NCBI GenBank assembly: GCA_028690035.1
Contig: JAQVCA010000004.1
Location: forward strand, 124,001 to 188,000
Source of the DNA: Comamonas sp.
GTDB lineage: Bacteria; Pseudomonadota; Gammaproteobacteria; Burkholderiales; Burkholderiaceae_C
Reading direction: 5' to 3'
Length of the DNA: 64,000 nt
In this document: piece by piece, positions 52,297-60,082 of the stretch
Layout: each line of letters opens with the position of its first letter
Position numbering within the stretch: position 1 is the stretch's first letter
Notes under the pieces: model-generated
The model's database searches: none
Seen by the model: only the letters and a program-made list of their open reading frames with translations
Told to the model about the DNA's origin: nothing
Made by a program: the position numbers and the translations under genes

Positions 52297-53844
52297 ATGG
52301 ATATGAAAGTCAAGAAAAAGCTCAACCTCAAAGAGCGCTACAACCTGATGACGCGCGATCTGGCTTGGACCCCCACCTACCAAGGCGTGCGCGAAGTGTT
52401 CACCAACATGGAGTACGAGGGCATCAAGATCCACGACTGGGACAAGTTTGAAGACCCCTTCCGCATGACGATGGACTCGTACTGGAAGTACCAGGCCGAG
52501 AAAGAGCGCAAGCTCTACGCCATCATTGATGCCTTCACGCAGAACAACGGCCACCTGGGCGTGACCGATGCGCGGTACATCAACTCGCTCAAACTGTTCA
52601 TGACCGGCATCAGCCCCAACGAGTACATGGCGCACCGGGGCTTTGCCCGCATGGGCCGCGAATTCCCCGGCGCGGGGCCACGGGTCGCTTGCCAGATGCA
52701 GGCGCTCGATGAAATCCGCCACGCGCAAACGCAAATTCACAGCCTGTCGAACTACAACAAGCACTACAACGGCTTTCAGAACTGGCACCACCAGCACGAC
52801 CGCGTGTGGTTCCTGTCGGTGCCTAAATCCTTCTTTGACGATGCACTGACCGCCGGACCCTTCGAGTTCATGATCGCCATTGGCTTCGCGTTTGAATACG
52901 TGCTGACCAACTTGCTGTTCGTGCCCTTCATCAGCGGCGCGGCCTACAACGGCGACATGGGTGCCATGGCCTTTGGCTTCTCGGCGCAGAGCGACGAATC
53001 GCGCCACATGACGCTGGGGCTGGAGATCATCAAGTTCATCCTGGAGCAGGACCCGGACAACCTGCCCATCGTGCAGGCCTGGCTGGACAAATGGTTCTGG
53101 CGCGGCTACCGCGTGCTCACCCTGGTGGCGATGATGATGGACTACATGCTGCCCAAGCGCGTGATGAGCTGGAAGGAAGCCTGGGAGGTGTACGCCGAGC
53201 AAAACGGCGCGGCCCTGTTCAACGACCTGGCCCGCTACGGCATCAAAGTACCCAAGGGCTGGGAGCAGGCCTGCAAGGACAAAGACCACCTCAGCCACCA
53301 AGCCTGGAACGTGTTCTACAACTACGGCGCTGCCGCCCCCTTCCACACCTGGGCCCCCAGCGAGAAGGACATGGAGTGGCTCTCGGCCAAGTACCCGGAC
53401 AGCTTCGACAAGTACTACCGCCCGCTGTGGACGCACTACAACCAGCAGCAGGCCGAAGGCAAGCGCTTCTACAACGGCACGCTGCCCATGCTGTGCCAAG
53501 TCTGCCAAGTGCCCATGTTCTACACCGAACCGGACGACCCCACAAAGATCGCCTACCGCGAAACCGAGTACCAGGGCATGAAGTACCACTGCTGCTCGGA
53601 CGGCTGCCAGCACATCTTCGACAACGAACCCGAGAAGTACGTGCAAAGCTGGCTGCCCGTGCACCAGATCTACCAGGGCAACTGCTTCCCCGAGGACGTG
53701 GACCCATCCAAGCCCGACTTCAACCCGCTGGCCGAAGTGCTGCGCTGGTACAAGATCAATCCGGGCCAGGACAACATGGACTACGCCGACTCGCCCGACA
53801 AGCGCAACTTCGAGATGTGGCGTACCCAGGCCACCGGCAACTAA
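52297..53844 (+). CDS. dmpN: Phenol hydroxylase alpha (catalytic diiron) subunit DmpN (P3)
   Basis: A 515-residue large subunit that holds the non-heme diiron centre, hydroxylating phenol to catechol with O2. The two iron-binding motifs are DEIRH (residues 138-142) and DESRH (233-237), with E109 and E200 as the other carboxylate ligands, all in the expected order for soluble diiron monooxygenases. A C-terminal zinc-like site CQVCQ...CCSDGCQ is present near residues 393-425. GGAGA precedes the ATG. Confidence 0.97.
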   Translation: MDMKVKKKLNLKERYNLMTRDLAWTPTYQGVREVFTNMEYEGIKIHDWDKFEDPFRMTMDSYWKYQAEKERKLYAIIDAFTQNNGHLGVTDARYINSLKLFMTGISPNEYMAHRGFARMGREFPGAGPRVACQMQALDEIRHAQTQIHSLSNYNKHYNGFQNWHHQHDRVWFLSVPKSFFDDALTAGPFEFMIAIGFAFEYVLTNLLFVPFISGAAYNGDMGAMAFGFSAQSDESRHMTLGLEIIKFILEQDPDNLPIVQAWLDKWFWRGYRVLTLVAMMMDYMLPKRVMSWKEAWEVYAEQNGAALFNDLARYGIKVPKGWEQACKDKDHLSHQAWNVFYNYGAAAPFHTWAPSEKDMEWLSAKYPDSFDKYYRPLWTHYNQQQAEGKRFYNGTLPMLCQVCQVPMFYTEPDDPTKIAYRETEYQGMKYHCCSDGCQHIFDNEPEKYVQSWLPVHQIYQGNCFPEDVDPSKPDFNPLAEVLRWYKINPGQDNMDYADSPDKRNFEMWRTQATGN

Positions 53845-53878
53845 GCGTCAGCAATCCAGAGAAAAAAGGAGACACCCC

Positions 53879-54235
53879 ATGGCCGTTAAATCCCTTGGCC
53901 CCTACACCTTCGCCGCCAAAGACACGGTGGACAAATTCCCCGCGCCGCTGCTGTACATCGGCTGGGACGACCACAAGCTGTTTTGCTCGCCCGTGTGCGT
54001 GCCCATGCCGCCCAGCGCCACCTTCCGTGAGCTGGTGCAAGGCACGCTACCGGGCATCTACAGCGCCCACCCAGACTTTGCCAAGATCGACTGGGACAAC
54101 GCCGAATGGTTCTTGTCCGGCCAAGCCTTCCAGCCCGACATGGACAAGACCCTGGCCGAGAACGGCATTGGCCACAAAAGCGCCATCCGCTTTCGCACAC
54201 CGGGCCTCACGGGCCTGAGCGGCTCGTGCTTCTGA
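53879..54235 (+). CDS. dmpO: Phenol hydroxylase gamma subunit DmpO (P4)
   Basis: A 118-residue structural subunit (VKSLGPYTFAAKDTVDKFPAPLLYIGWDDHKLF). It completes the hydroxylase and is followed by a repeat copy before dmpP. Only 34 bases separate it from dmpN. Confidence 0.95.
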   Translation: MAVKSLGPYTFAAKDTVDKFPAPLLYIGWDDHKLFCSPVCVPMPPSATFRELVQGTLPGIYSAHPDFAKIDWDNAEWFLSGQAFQPDMDKTLAENGIGHKSAIRFRTPGLTGLSGSCF

Positions 54236-54317
54236 GCCGCTGACTCCACGGTTTGGGTGCAGGAGGGAATATGCGGCCCCTCCTGGCTTTTGCCCTCCCC
54301 TTCGGGGGAGGGAATTT

Positions 54318-54372
54318 TACTCAAAAGTGCCTCAAACCCTTTACCAGCAAGCGCAAGCAGCTATCATTTTTA
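54318..54372. repeat. Dispersed repeat between dmpO and dmpP
   Basis: Contains CCTCAAACCCTTTACCAGCAA followed by GCGCAAGCAGCTAT, in the reverse orientation to the copies near parA. It shares nearly all of its sequence with the copy at 61566-61603. Confidence 0.85.
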
Positions 54373-54388
54373 ATAAATCGAGATTGCC

Positions 54389-55456
54389 ATGAGCCACCAG
54401 CTCACCATTGAACCGCTCGGCCAGGTCATCGAGATCGAGGAAGGCCAGACCATTTTGGATGCCGCGCTGCGCGCCGGCATTTACCTCCCCCACGCCTGCG
54501 GCCACGGCCTGTGCGGCACCTGCAAAGTGCAGGTCAGCGACGGCGAGATCGAACACGGCGAAGCCAGCGGCTTTGCCCTGATGGACTACGAACGCGAAGA
54601 AGGCCTGTGTCTGGCCTGCTGCGCCACCGTCGAATCCGACGTGGTGGTCGAGGCCGAAATCGACGAAGAGCCCGACGCACTGAACCTGCCCGTGCAAGAC
54701 TTCCACGGCGTGGTGGCGCGCATCGAAGACCTCACCCCCACCATCAAGGGCGTGTGGATTGAGCTGGATGCACCCATCACCTTCCAAGCGGGCCAGTACG
54801 TCAACCTGCACATTCCTGGCGAGGGCAACACGCGCGCCTTCTCCATTGCCAGCGCCCCGGCGCAACGCAACGAAATCGAACTCAACATCCGCCGCGTGCC
54901 CGGCGGCATGGGCACGGCGTGGGTCCACGAGCAACTGCGCGCAGGCGAGCGCGTGAAAATCTCGGGCCCCTACGGGCGCTTTTTCTTGCGCCACAGCGAA
55001 CACCAGGCGCACGATCTGGGCTACCTGTTCCTGGCGGGCGGCTCGGGCCTGTCGAGCCCGCGTTCCATGATTTTGGAGCTGCTGGCCAGCGGCTGCACCC
55101 GGCCCATCACCCTAGTGAACGGCGCGCGCTGCCAAAGCGAGCTGTACCACCACGACGAGTTCGTGCAACTGGCCCAGCAGCACGCCAACTTCAGCTACGT
55201 GGCGGCGCTGTCTGACGAGCCTGAGGACAGCGGCTGGACGGGCGCGCGCGGCTTCGTCCACGAGGCGGCCAAAGCGCACTTTGCCAACGACTTCCGTGGC
55301 CACAAGGCCTACCTGTGCGGCCCGCCGCTGATGATCGACGCCTGCATCACCACGCTGATGCAAGGGCGCCTGTTCGAGCGCGACATTTACACCGAGAAGT
55401 TCATCTCGGCCGCCGATGCACAGCAGGTGCGCAGCCCGCTGTTCAAGAAAATTTGA
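54389..55456 (+). CDS. dmpP: Phenol hydroxylase NADH reductase DmpP (P5)
   Basis: A 355-residue reductase that passes electrons from NADH to the diiron centre. N-terminal [2Fe-2S] domain with C37, C42, C45 and C77, then an FAD domain with RAFSIASAP, and an NAD domain with FLAGGSGLSSPRSM and KAYLCGPPLMIDA. It lies about 150 bases after dmpO, beyond a repeat, so expression could be partly separated. It ends the phenol hydroxylase operon. Confidence 0.96.
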   Translation: MSHQLTIEPLGQVIEIEEGQTILDAALRAGIYLPHACGHGLCGTCKVQVSDGEIEHGEASGFALMDYEREEGLCLACCATVESDVVVEAEIDEEPDALNLPVQDFHGVVARIEDLTPTIKGVWIELDAPITFQAGQYVNLHIPGEGNTRAFSIASAPAQRNEIELNIRRVPGGMGTAWVHEQLRAGERVKISGPYGRFFLRHSEHQAHDLGYLFLAGGSGLSSPRSMILELLASGCTRPITLVNGARCQSELYHHDEFVQLAQQHANFSYVAALSDEPEDSGWTGARGFVHEAAKAHFANDFRGHKAYLCGPPLMIDACITTLMQGRLFERDIYTEKFISAADAQQVRSPLFKKI

Positions 55457-55498
55457 ACCCGAGCCATGCGCCCACCGCTGCCGCTGCCACTGCGACAC

Positions 55499-56404
55499 TC
55501 AGCCCCCGCGTCGGCGCGTGGTGCCGGCGAAGGTGCGCACCACCTCCAGAAAAGCGCGCAGCGCGGGCGAGGCGTCGCCGCTGCGGTACAGGCAACTGAG
55601 TTCCAGCTCTTTGAGCTGGGCGCTGTGCAGGGGACGAAAGGTCACACCGGGCAGGCGCAGGTTGGAGGCCGACTGCGTCGTCACCGCCGCGCCAAAACCG
55701 GCCGACACCAGGGCCACGGCGGTGAGGACGTCCTCCACCTCTTGCTCCACGTGCAGCGGCACCCCTTCGGCGTGGAAGGCATCTGTGACCTCTTGCGCCA
55801 GCCCGCGCATGGGCACGTTGGGGTAGAGGATCAAGGGGATGCCGTGCAGGTCCTGAATGCGCAGCGAGGGCAGCACCGTCAGGGGGTGTGTGGCGGGCAG
55901 TGCCACCATCATGGGTTCATGCAGCACGGTTTCGGTGCTGATGTCGGCCTCCTGCGGCACCAGGCGGTTAAAGCCCACGCTGATGCGCCGCTCGCGCAGC
56001 GCCTGCAGCTGCGCATCCTTGGTCAGGTTGTGCAGCACGATCTTCACATCGGGACGCGCCTGGTGAAAGCGCGCCAGGATGCGCGGAATCACATCCAGCA
56101 CGCCCGAGCCAAACAGCCCCACATCCAGCCGCCCGATCCAGCCTTGTCCGGCCAGGCGTGCGCGCTCGGCCGCTTGCTGGGCCAGCTCCAGCAGATTGGG
56201 CACCTCTTGCAGCAGGGTCTGCCCCGCCTCGGTCAGCGTCATGCCTTTGGGGGTGCGGATGAACAGGGCGACGCCCAGCTTGTCTTCCAGTGCCTGGATG
56301 TGGCGCGTCAGCGGCGGTTGCGACAGATGCAGGCGCGCGGCGGCCCGGCCCATGTGGCCTTCTTCGGCCACGGCAAGAAAGTAACGCATGTCGCGCAGAT
56401 CCAT
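55499..56404 (-). CDS. LysR-type transcriptional regulator
   Basis: A 301-residue LTTR: HTH (residues 1-60, MRYFLAVAEEGHMGRAAARLHLSQPPLTRHIQALE) and a periplasmic-binding-like effector domain. A regulator of the LysR class (AphT) is known in the TA441 phenol cluster, and the position suggests control of the ferredoxin/C23O/meta genes. The gene is inverted relative to its neighbours, and its own promoter gap (56405-56537) holds repeated GGTATCGAG and a dyad. Start at MDLRDMRYF chosen; upstream residues are not LysR-like. Confidence 0.9.
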   Translation of the reverse strand: MDLRDMRYFLAVAEEGHMGRAAARLHLSQPPLTRHIQALEDKLGVALFIRTPKGMTLTEAGQTLLQEVPNLLELAQQAAERARLAGQGWIGRLDVGLFGSGVLDVIPRILARFHQARPDVKIVLHNLTKDAQLQALRERRISVGFNRLVPQEADISTETVLHEPMMVALPATHPLTVLPSLRIQDLHGIPLILYPNVPMRGLAQEVTDAFHAEGVPLHVEQEVEDVLTAVALVSAGFGAAVTTQSASNLRLPGVTFRPLHSAQLKELELSCLYRSGDASPALRAFLEVVRTFAGTTRRRGG

Positions 56405-56537
56405 AGGACGGTCTCCGGTAGGGGGTAAATATGCGCAGATGGTATCGAGCAGGTGTCCAAACGGTATTGGACGGTATCGAGTTCCCTGCTTATGGTGGTG
56501 GCGTTTTACGGTCGCTGTGTAGCGATGTTTTTCATGG
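56405..56537. promoter_or_regulatory. Operator region with repeats between LysR gene and ABM gene
   Basis: GGTATCGAG occurs at 56441-56449 and 56473-56481. Between them GTCCAA-N6-TTGGAC (56455-56472) is a perfect dyad. GGTATTGGAC (56463-56472) reappears exactly at 57234-57243 before the ferredoxin gene. These may be binding sites of the LysR regulator or another regulator of the cluster. Confidence 0.55.
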
Positions 56538-57161
56538 ATGGACCGCATGATGAGCACTTCTTCCCCAACGAATTCCTCTGTACCCACCCCTGCCACAGTC
56601 CCCCGCGCGGTCACGGTGCTGATTGCCCGCCGCGTGCTGCCGTCAGCGGTGGCCCAGTTTGAAGCCGCCATGCAGGGCATGCTGGCTGCTGCAGCCGGCT
56701 TTGCTGGCCATCTGGGTGGCCAGGTGGTACGCCCAGAAGAGGGCGTGGACGACGGTGGTGCCGAGCCCTTGCTGTACCACGTGGTTTTTGCCTTCGACAA
56801 CGAAGCGCACCTAGCGGCCTGGCAAAACTCACCCGAACGTGCGCACTGGCTGGCGCAGGTGCTGCCCCACACGGTGGGCACACAGCAGCTGCAGCGCGTG
56901 GCTGGCCTAGACTACTGGTTTGCCGCGCCCAACAGCACTACGCGCGCGGCACCGCCGCGCTGGAAAGTGGCCACGGTGACATGGTTGGGCATTTTTCCGA
57001 CGGTGCTGCTGCTGTTTGTGACCGTGGCCCCGTGGCTGGCCAGCTGGCACTTGGTGCCCCGCGTGATGGTCATCACCGTGTTGGTGGTGTTGATCATGAC
57101 TTGGGTGGTGGCACCGCGCCTAACGCGCTGGCTGCACCCCTGGCTGCATGCCAAAAGTTGA
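56538..57161 (+). CDS. ABM-domain membrane protein
   Basis: A 207-residue protein: an antibiotic biosynthesis monooxygenase-like ferredoxin-fold domain (about residues 22-125, VTVLIARRVLPSAVAQFEAAMQGML and DNEAHLAAWQNSPERAHWLAQV) and two hydrophobic helices (about 145-190). Such membrane ABM proteins are of unknown function. It is divergent from the LysR gene and precedes the ferredoxin. An alternative ATG (MMSTSS, 56547) is possible. Confidence 0.72.
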   Translation: MDRMMSTSSPTNSSVPTPATVPRAVTVLIARRVLPSAVAQFEAAMQGMLAAAAGFAGHLGGQVVRPEEGVDDGGAEPLLYHVVFAFDNEAHLAAWQNSPERAHWLAQVLPHTVGTQQLQRVAGLDYWFAAPNSTTRAAPPRWKVATVTWLGIFPTVLLLFVTVAPWLASWHLVPRVMVITVLVVLIMTWVVAPRLTRWLHPWLHAKS

Positions 57162-57171
57162 TGTTGATTTA

Positions 57172-57195
57172 GGGTTTTCTTTTAAGGGAAAACCC
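57172..57195. terminator. Weak hairpin after ABM gene
   Basis: GGGTTTTC and GAAAACCC pair around an eight-base loop. No long T-run follows. Confidence 0.35.
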
Positions 57196-57233
57196 GAATT
57201 CATTCAAAAGTAGTATTAAAGGAGCCAAAAAAT

Positions 57234-57243
57234 GGTATTGGAC
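57234..57243. promoter_or_regulatory. Operator-like decamer before the ferredoxin gene
   Basis: GGTATTGGAC identical to the core of the dyad at 56463-56472, followed by GACAACGATATC. It is about 90 bases upstream of the ferredoxin start. Confidence 0.5.
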
Positions 57244-57325
57244 GACAACGATATCTTTTTTTATCGTTGCTTATCTGCTCGCAGGAGCCCCGTTTCATGA
57301 GGGTGCCGCACAGGAGACACAACCC

Positions 57326-57661
57326 ATGCAGAAATTCGTCATTCACATTGAAAACACCGGCGAGTGCTATAGCACCACCGGAGCTCGCTCCGTGCTGGAA
57401 GGCATGGAAGCGCTGGGTAAAAAAGGCATTCCCGTCGGCTGCCGCCAAGGTGGCTGTGGCGTGTGCAAGGTGCAGGTGCTGGATGGCGAGTACACCCGCC
57501 GGGTGATGAGTCGCGCCCATATCAGTGCCGAAGAAGAAGCGGCAGGCTGCGTGCTGTCGTGCCGCATCTATGCGCGCAGCGACTTGCGTCTGAACGTCGT
57601 GGGCGCGATGAAGAAAACCGTGTGTCGCCCCGTGGCGGCTTCCCTTTCCCCCAACTCGTGA
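57326..57661 (+). CDS. dmpQ: Chloroplast-type [2Fe-2S] ferredoxin, DmpQ/XylT-like
   Basis: A 111-residue ferredoxin with C39, C44, C47 and C79 as the cluster ligands (GCRQGGCGVCKVQ, VLSCRI). DmpQ/XylT ferredoxins reduce and reactivate the ferric iron of catechol 2,3-dioxygenase; the next gene is that enzyme. It lies 28 bases before dmpB. Confidence 0.93.
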   Translation: MQKFVIHIENTGECYSTTGARSVLEGMEALGKKGIPVGCRQGGCGVCKVQVLDGEYTRRVMSRAHISAEEEAAGCVLSCRIYARSDLRLNVVGAMKKTVCRPVAASLSPNS

Positions 57662-57689
57662 ACTTACCAACCCCCAAAGGAGACAACTC

Positions 57690-58616
57690 ATGGCAATGAC
57701 AGGCGTTTTGCGTCCTGGCCACGCACAAATTCGCGTGCTGGACCTGGAAGAATCGGTCAAGTGGTACACCGATGTCATGGGCCTCAAGCCCATGGGGCGT
57801 GATGCCCAAGGTCGCGCCTATTTCAAAACCCGCGCCGAGCGCGACCACAACAGCGTGGTACTGCGCCAAGCCGACCAAGCAGGCCTGGACTTCTTTGGTT
57901 TCAAAGTGCTGGACAAAGCCACTCTGGATGACTTGGAGCAAAAGCTGCAAGCCTTTGGTGTCAAAACCGAACGCATCCCCGCTGGCGAAATGCTGGAAAC
58001 TGGTGAACGCGTGCGCTTCAACGTACCCACAGGCCACACTATTGAGCTGTATGCCGAAAAGACCAACGTAGGCAACGCCACCGGCTGTCTGAACCCTGAG
58101 GTGGATGTCATCGACACTCCCGGCATTACACCGATTCGCATGGACCACTGCCTGTTGTATGGCGGCGATCTGGATGGAACCAAAGAGCTGTTCGAGAAAG
58201 TGTTGGGCTTTAACCTGGTCGAGCGTGTCAAGCTCGAAGACGGCAAGACCGATCTGGGCATCTGGCTGACCTGCAGCGCCAAGGCACACGACATCGCCTT
58301 TGTGCGCCACGCAGAAGATAGCAAGCTGCACCACGTTTCCTTTCAGCTGAGCAGCTGGGAGCAGGTTCTGCGTGCTGCCGACATCATGAGCAAAAATCGT
58401 GTCTCCATCGACGTATCGCCCACCCGTCATGGCGTAACCAACGGCACCACGATTTACTTCTTTGACCCCAGCGGTAACCGTCTGGAGACGTTCTGCGGCG
58501 GCTACGACCACTATCCGGACATGGAGCCCATCACCTGGACGTGGGATGAAGTGGGTGCCGGCATCTTCTATCACAACCGTAAATTGAACGATGCGTTCTT
58601 GAGCGTAGTGACCTAA
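57690..58616 (+). CDS. dmpB: Catechol 2,3-dioxygenase
   Basis: A 308-residue extradiol dioxygenase that cleaves catechol next to the hydroxyls to 2-hydroxymuconic semialdehyde. The iron ligands H153 (RMDHCLLYGGD), H214 (KLHHVSFQL) and E266 (GNRLETFCGG) are in place. Two vicinal-oxygen-chelate modules are visible. AAGGAGA precedes the ATG. The downstream GlcG-like gene begins eight bases after its stop. Confidence 0.97.
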   Translation: MAMTGVLRPGHAQIRVLDLEESVKWYTDVMGLKPMGRDAQGRAYFKTRAERDHNSVVLRQADQAGLDFFGFKVLDKATLDDLEQKLQAFGVKTERIPAGEMLETGERVRFNVPTGHTIELYAEKTNVGNATGCLNPEVDVIDTPGITPIRMDHCLLYGGDLDGTKELFEKVLGFNLVERVKLEDGKTDLGIWLTCSAKAHDIAFVRHAEDSKLHHVSFQLSSWEQVLRAADIMSKNRVSIDVSPTRHGVTNGTTIYFFDPSGNRLETFCGGYDHYPDMEPITWTWDEVGAGIFYHNRKLNDAFLSVVT

Positions 58617-58623
58617 GGAGCGC

Positions 58624-59064
58624 ATGGCGATGGCACAACACAGCGTTGAACAACGTGCCATCACCGCCGAGGCCGCCAATGCCGCCGTCGTGGCAGCGGT
58701 GGCCAAGGCCGGTGAACTGGGCATCCGCATCAATGTCGCCGTGACCGACGCCTCGGGCGTGCTGGCGGCTTTTCTGCGCATGCCCGGGGCATTTTTGCAC
58801 TCGGTGGACATTGCCATCGACAAGGCCTACACCAGCGCCGGCTTTGGCTTTGCCACGGCGCAGTGGGCCGGCATCCTGCAGGGCGACGAAGCCTTGCGTT
58901 TGGGCATGCCGGTGCGTCCCAGAAATGTGGTCTTTGGAGGTGGTTTGCCCATCCGCGAGGGCGGTATGCTCATCGGCGGCATTGGTGTCTCTGGCGGCAG
59001 TGCCGAAGAAGATGCCATCTGTGCCCGCGCAGCCTTGCAGGCGCTGGGCTTGGATGCTGCATAA
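58624..59064 (+). CDS. GlcG/HbpS-like protein of the meta operon
   Basis: A 146-residue single-domain protein with the GlcG/HbpS fold: VAAVAKAGELGIRINVAVTDASG and GGLPIREGGMLIGGIGVSGGSAEED. Homologues occur in several meta-pathway operons; some HbpS relatives bind heme or cobalamin, but the role here is unknown. It starts 8 bases after dmpB and AAGGAG lies at the border, so it is translationally tied to the dioxygenase. Confidence 0.88.
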   Translation: MAMAQHSVEQRAITAEAANAAVVAAVAKAGELGIRINVAVTDASGVLAAFLRMPGAFLHSVDIAIDKAYTSAGFGFATAQWAGILQGDEALRLGMPVRPRNVVFGGGLPIREGGMLIGGIGVSGGSAEEDAICARAALQALGLDAA

Positions 59065-59097
59065 GAACCATAAACCGCATATCAACAAGGATCAATT

Positions 59098-59973
59098 ATG
59101 AAGACAACACGCATTGCCAGCGCGGCAGCACTGGCGCTACTGGTGGCCGCCGGTGCACAGGCAGAGGGCCACTACGTACCTGGCGTGGAAGGGATGCAAG
59201 GCCCCAGCGTACCGCCGCCCGGTGTGTATTACCTGGGCTACTTGGTGAACTACGACATCAGCAGCCTGCGTGCCCCAGGCTCCAGCGACGCCATTCCTGG
59301 TCGTAACAAGGGCTCAGTCACGGCACTGGCCAACCGCCTGGTGTGGGTGACCAACCATAAATTTCTGGGCGCAGACTACGGCATTGAAACCATCATTCCG
59401 GTGATGCGCACTTCGCTGGATTTCGCCAACTCGAAAGACTCGGGCGTGGGCGACGTGTATGTCGGCCCCCTGGTGCTGGGCTGGCATGGCCCGCAGTGGG
59501 ATGCCGTGGCCGCTGCAGGCATGTGGCTGGATACGGCCAGCACCCGCGAGCCTGCCTCGCCGGGCAAAGGCTTCAAGAGCACCATGCTCACTGGTGGTCT
59601 GACCTACTACTTTGACGGTGCCAAGACCATCACCGGTTCGGCACTGGCCCGTTACGAGTTCAACAGCCGCAAAGACAACGGCATCCGCCCCGGCCAGCAG
59701 TTGACCGTGGAGTGGGGGCTGGGCAAATCTTTTGGTACGTTCTCCGCCGGTCTGGTGGGTTACAGCCAGTGGCAGACCACCAACGACAACGGCGTGGGTG
59801 CCAGCGATGACAAATCTTCCGTACACGCGGTGGGAGCCGAAGTGGTGTACCCCATCCCCAGTGCGGGTGTGTTCTTGAAGGCTGCGGCCTACAAGGAAGT
59901 CAGCGCCAAGGGCGGCACCAACCCCCAGCCCAAGGGCTCTTTGGTGCGCTTCAGCCTCGTGAAAGCGTTCTAA
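59098..59973 (+). CDS. Outer-membrane meta-pathway protein (SphA-like, Phenol_MetA_deg family)
   Basis: A 291-residue exported protein: signal peptide (residues 1-22, ending AGAQA), then alternating beta strands with aromatic residues (YYLGYLVNYDISSL; YFDGAKTITGSALARYEFNS) and a C-terminal phenylalanine typical of beta-barrels. It is likely an outer-membrane channel or uptake protein for aromatic substrates. The gene continues the meta operon. Confidence 0.85.
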   Translation: MKTTRIASAAALALLVAAGAQAEGHYVPGVEGMQGPSVPPPGVYYLGYLVNYDISSLRAPGSSDAIPGRNKGSVTALANRLVWVTNHKFLGADYGIETIIPVMRTSLDFANSKDSGVGDVYVGPLVLGWHGPQWDAVAAAGMWLDTASTREPASPGKGFKSTMLTGGLTYYFDGAKTITGSALARYEFNSRKDNGIRPGQQLTVEWGLGKSFGTFSAGLVGYSQWQTTNDNGVGASDDKSSVHAVGAEVVYPIPSAGVFLKAAAYKEVSAKGGTNPQPKGSLVRFSLVKAF

Positions 59974-60010
59974 ACAGCACTTTCTTAGCCTCCTTATGAG
60001 GTGACAAAGA

Positions 60011-60038
60011 CAGGGTGGCGGCATGGGTTGCCACCCTG
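60011..60038 (+). terminator. Hairpin between porin-like gene and dmpC
   Basis: CAGGGTGGC (60011-60019) pairs with GCCACCCTG (60030-60038) around a ten-base loop. A T-run appears 16 bases later. It could be a partial intercistronic terminator lowering lower-pathway expression. Confidence 0.45.
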
Positions 60039-60082
60039 GCGGGGTCGGGCCATCGTTTTTTTACTTTAACCAGAGCAGAGCT

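Noticed and set aside
51700-53664. 654-codon open frame on the minus strand
   Set aside because: Antisense to dmpL, dmpM and dmpN, which are firmly assigned.
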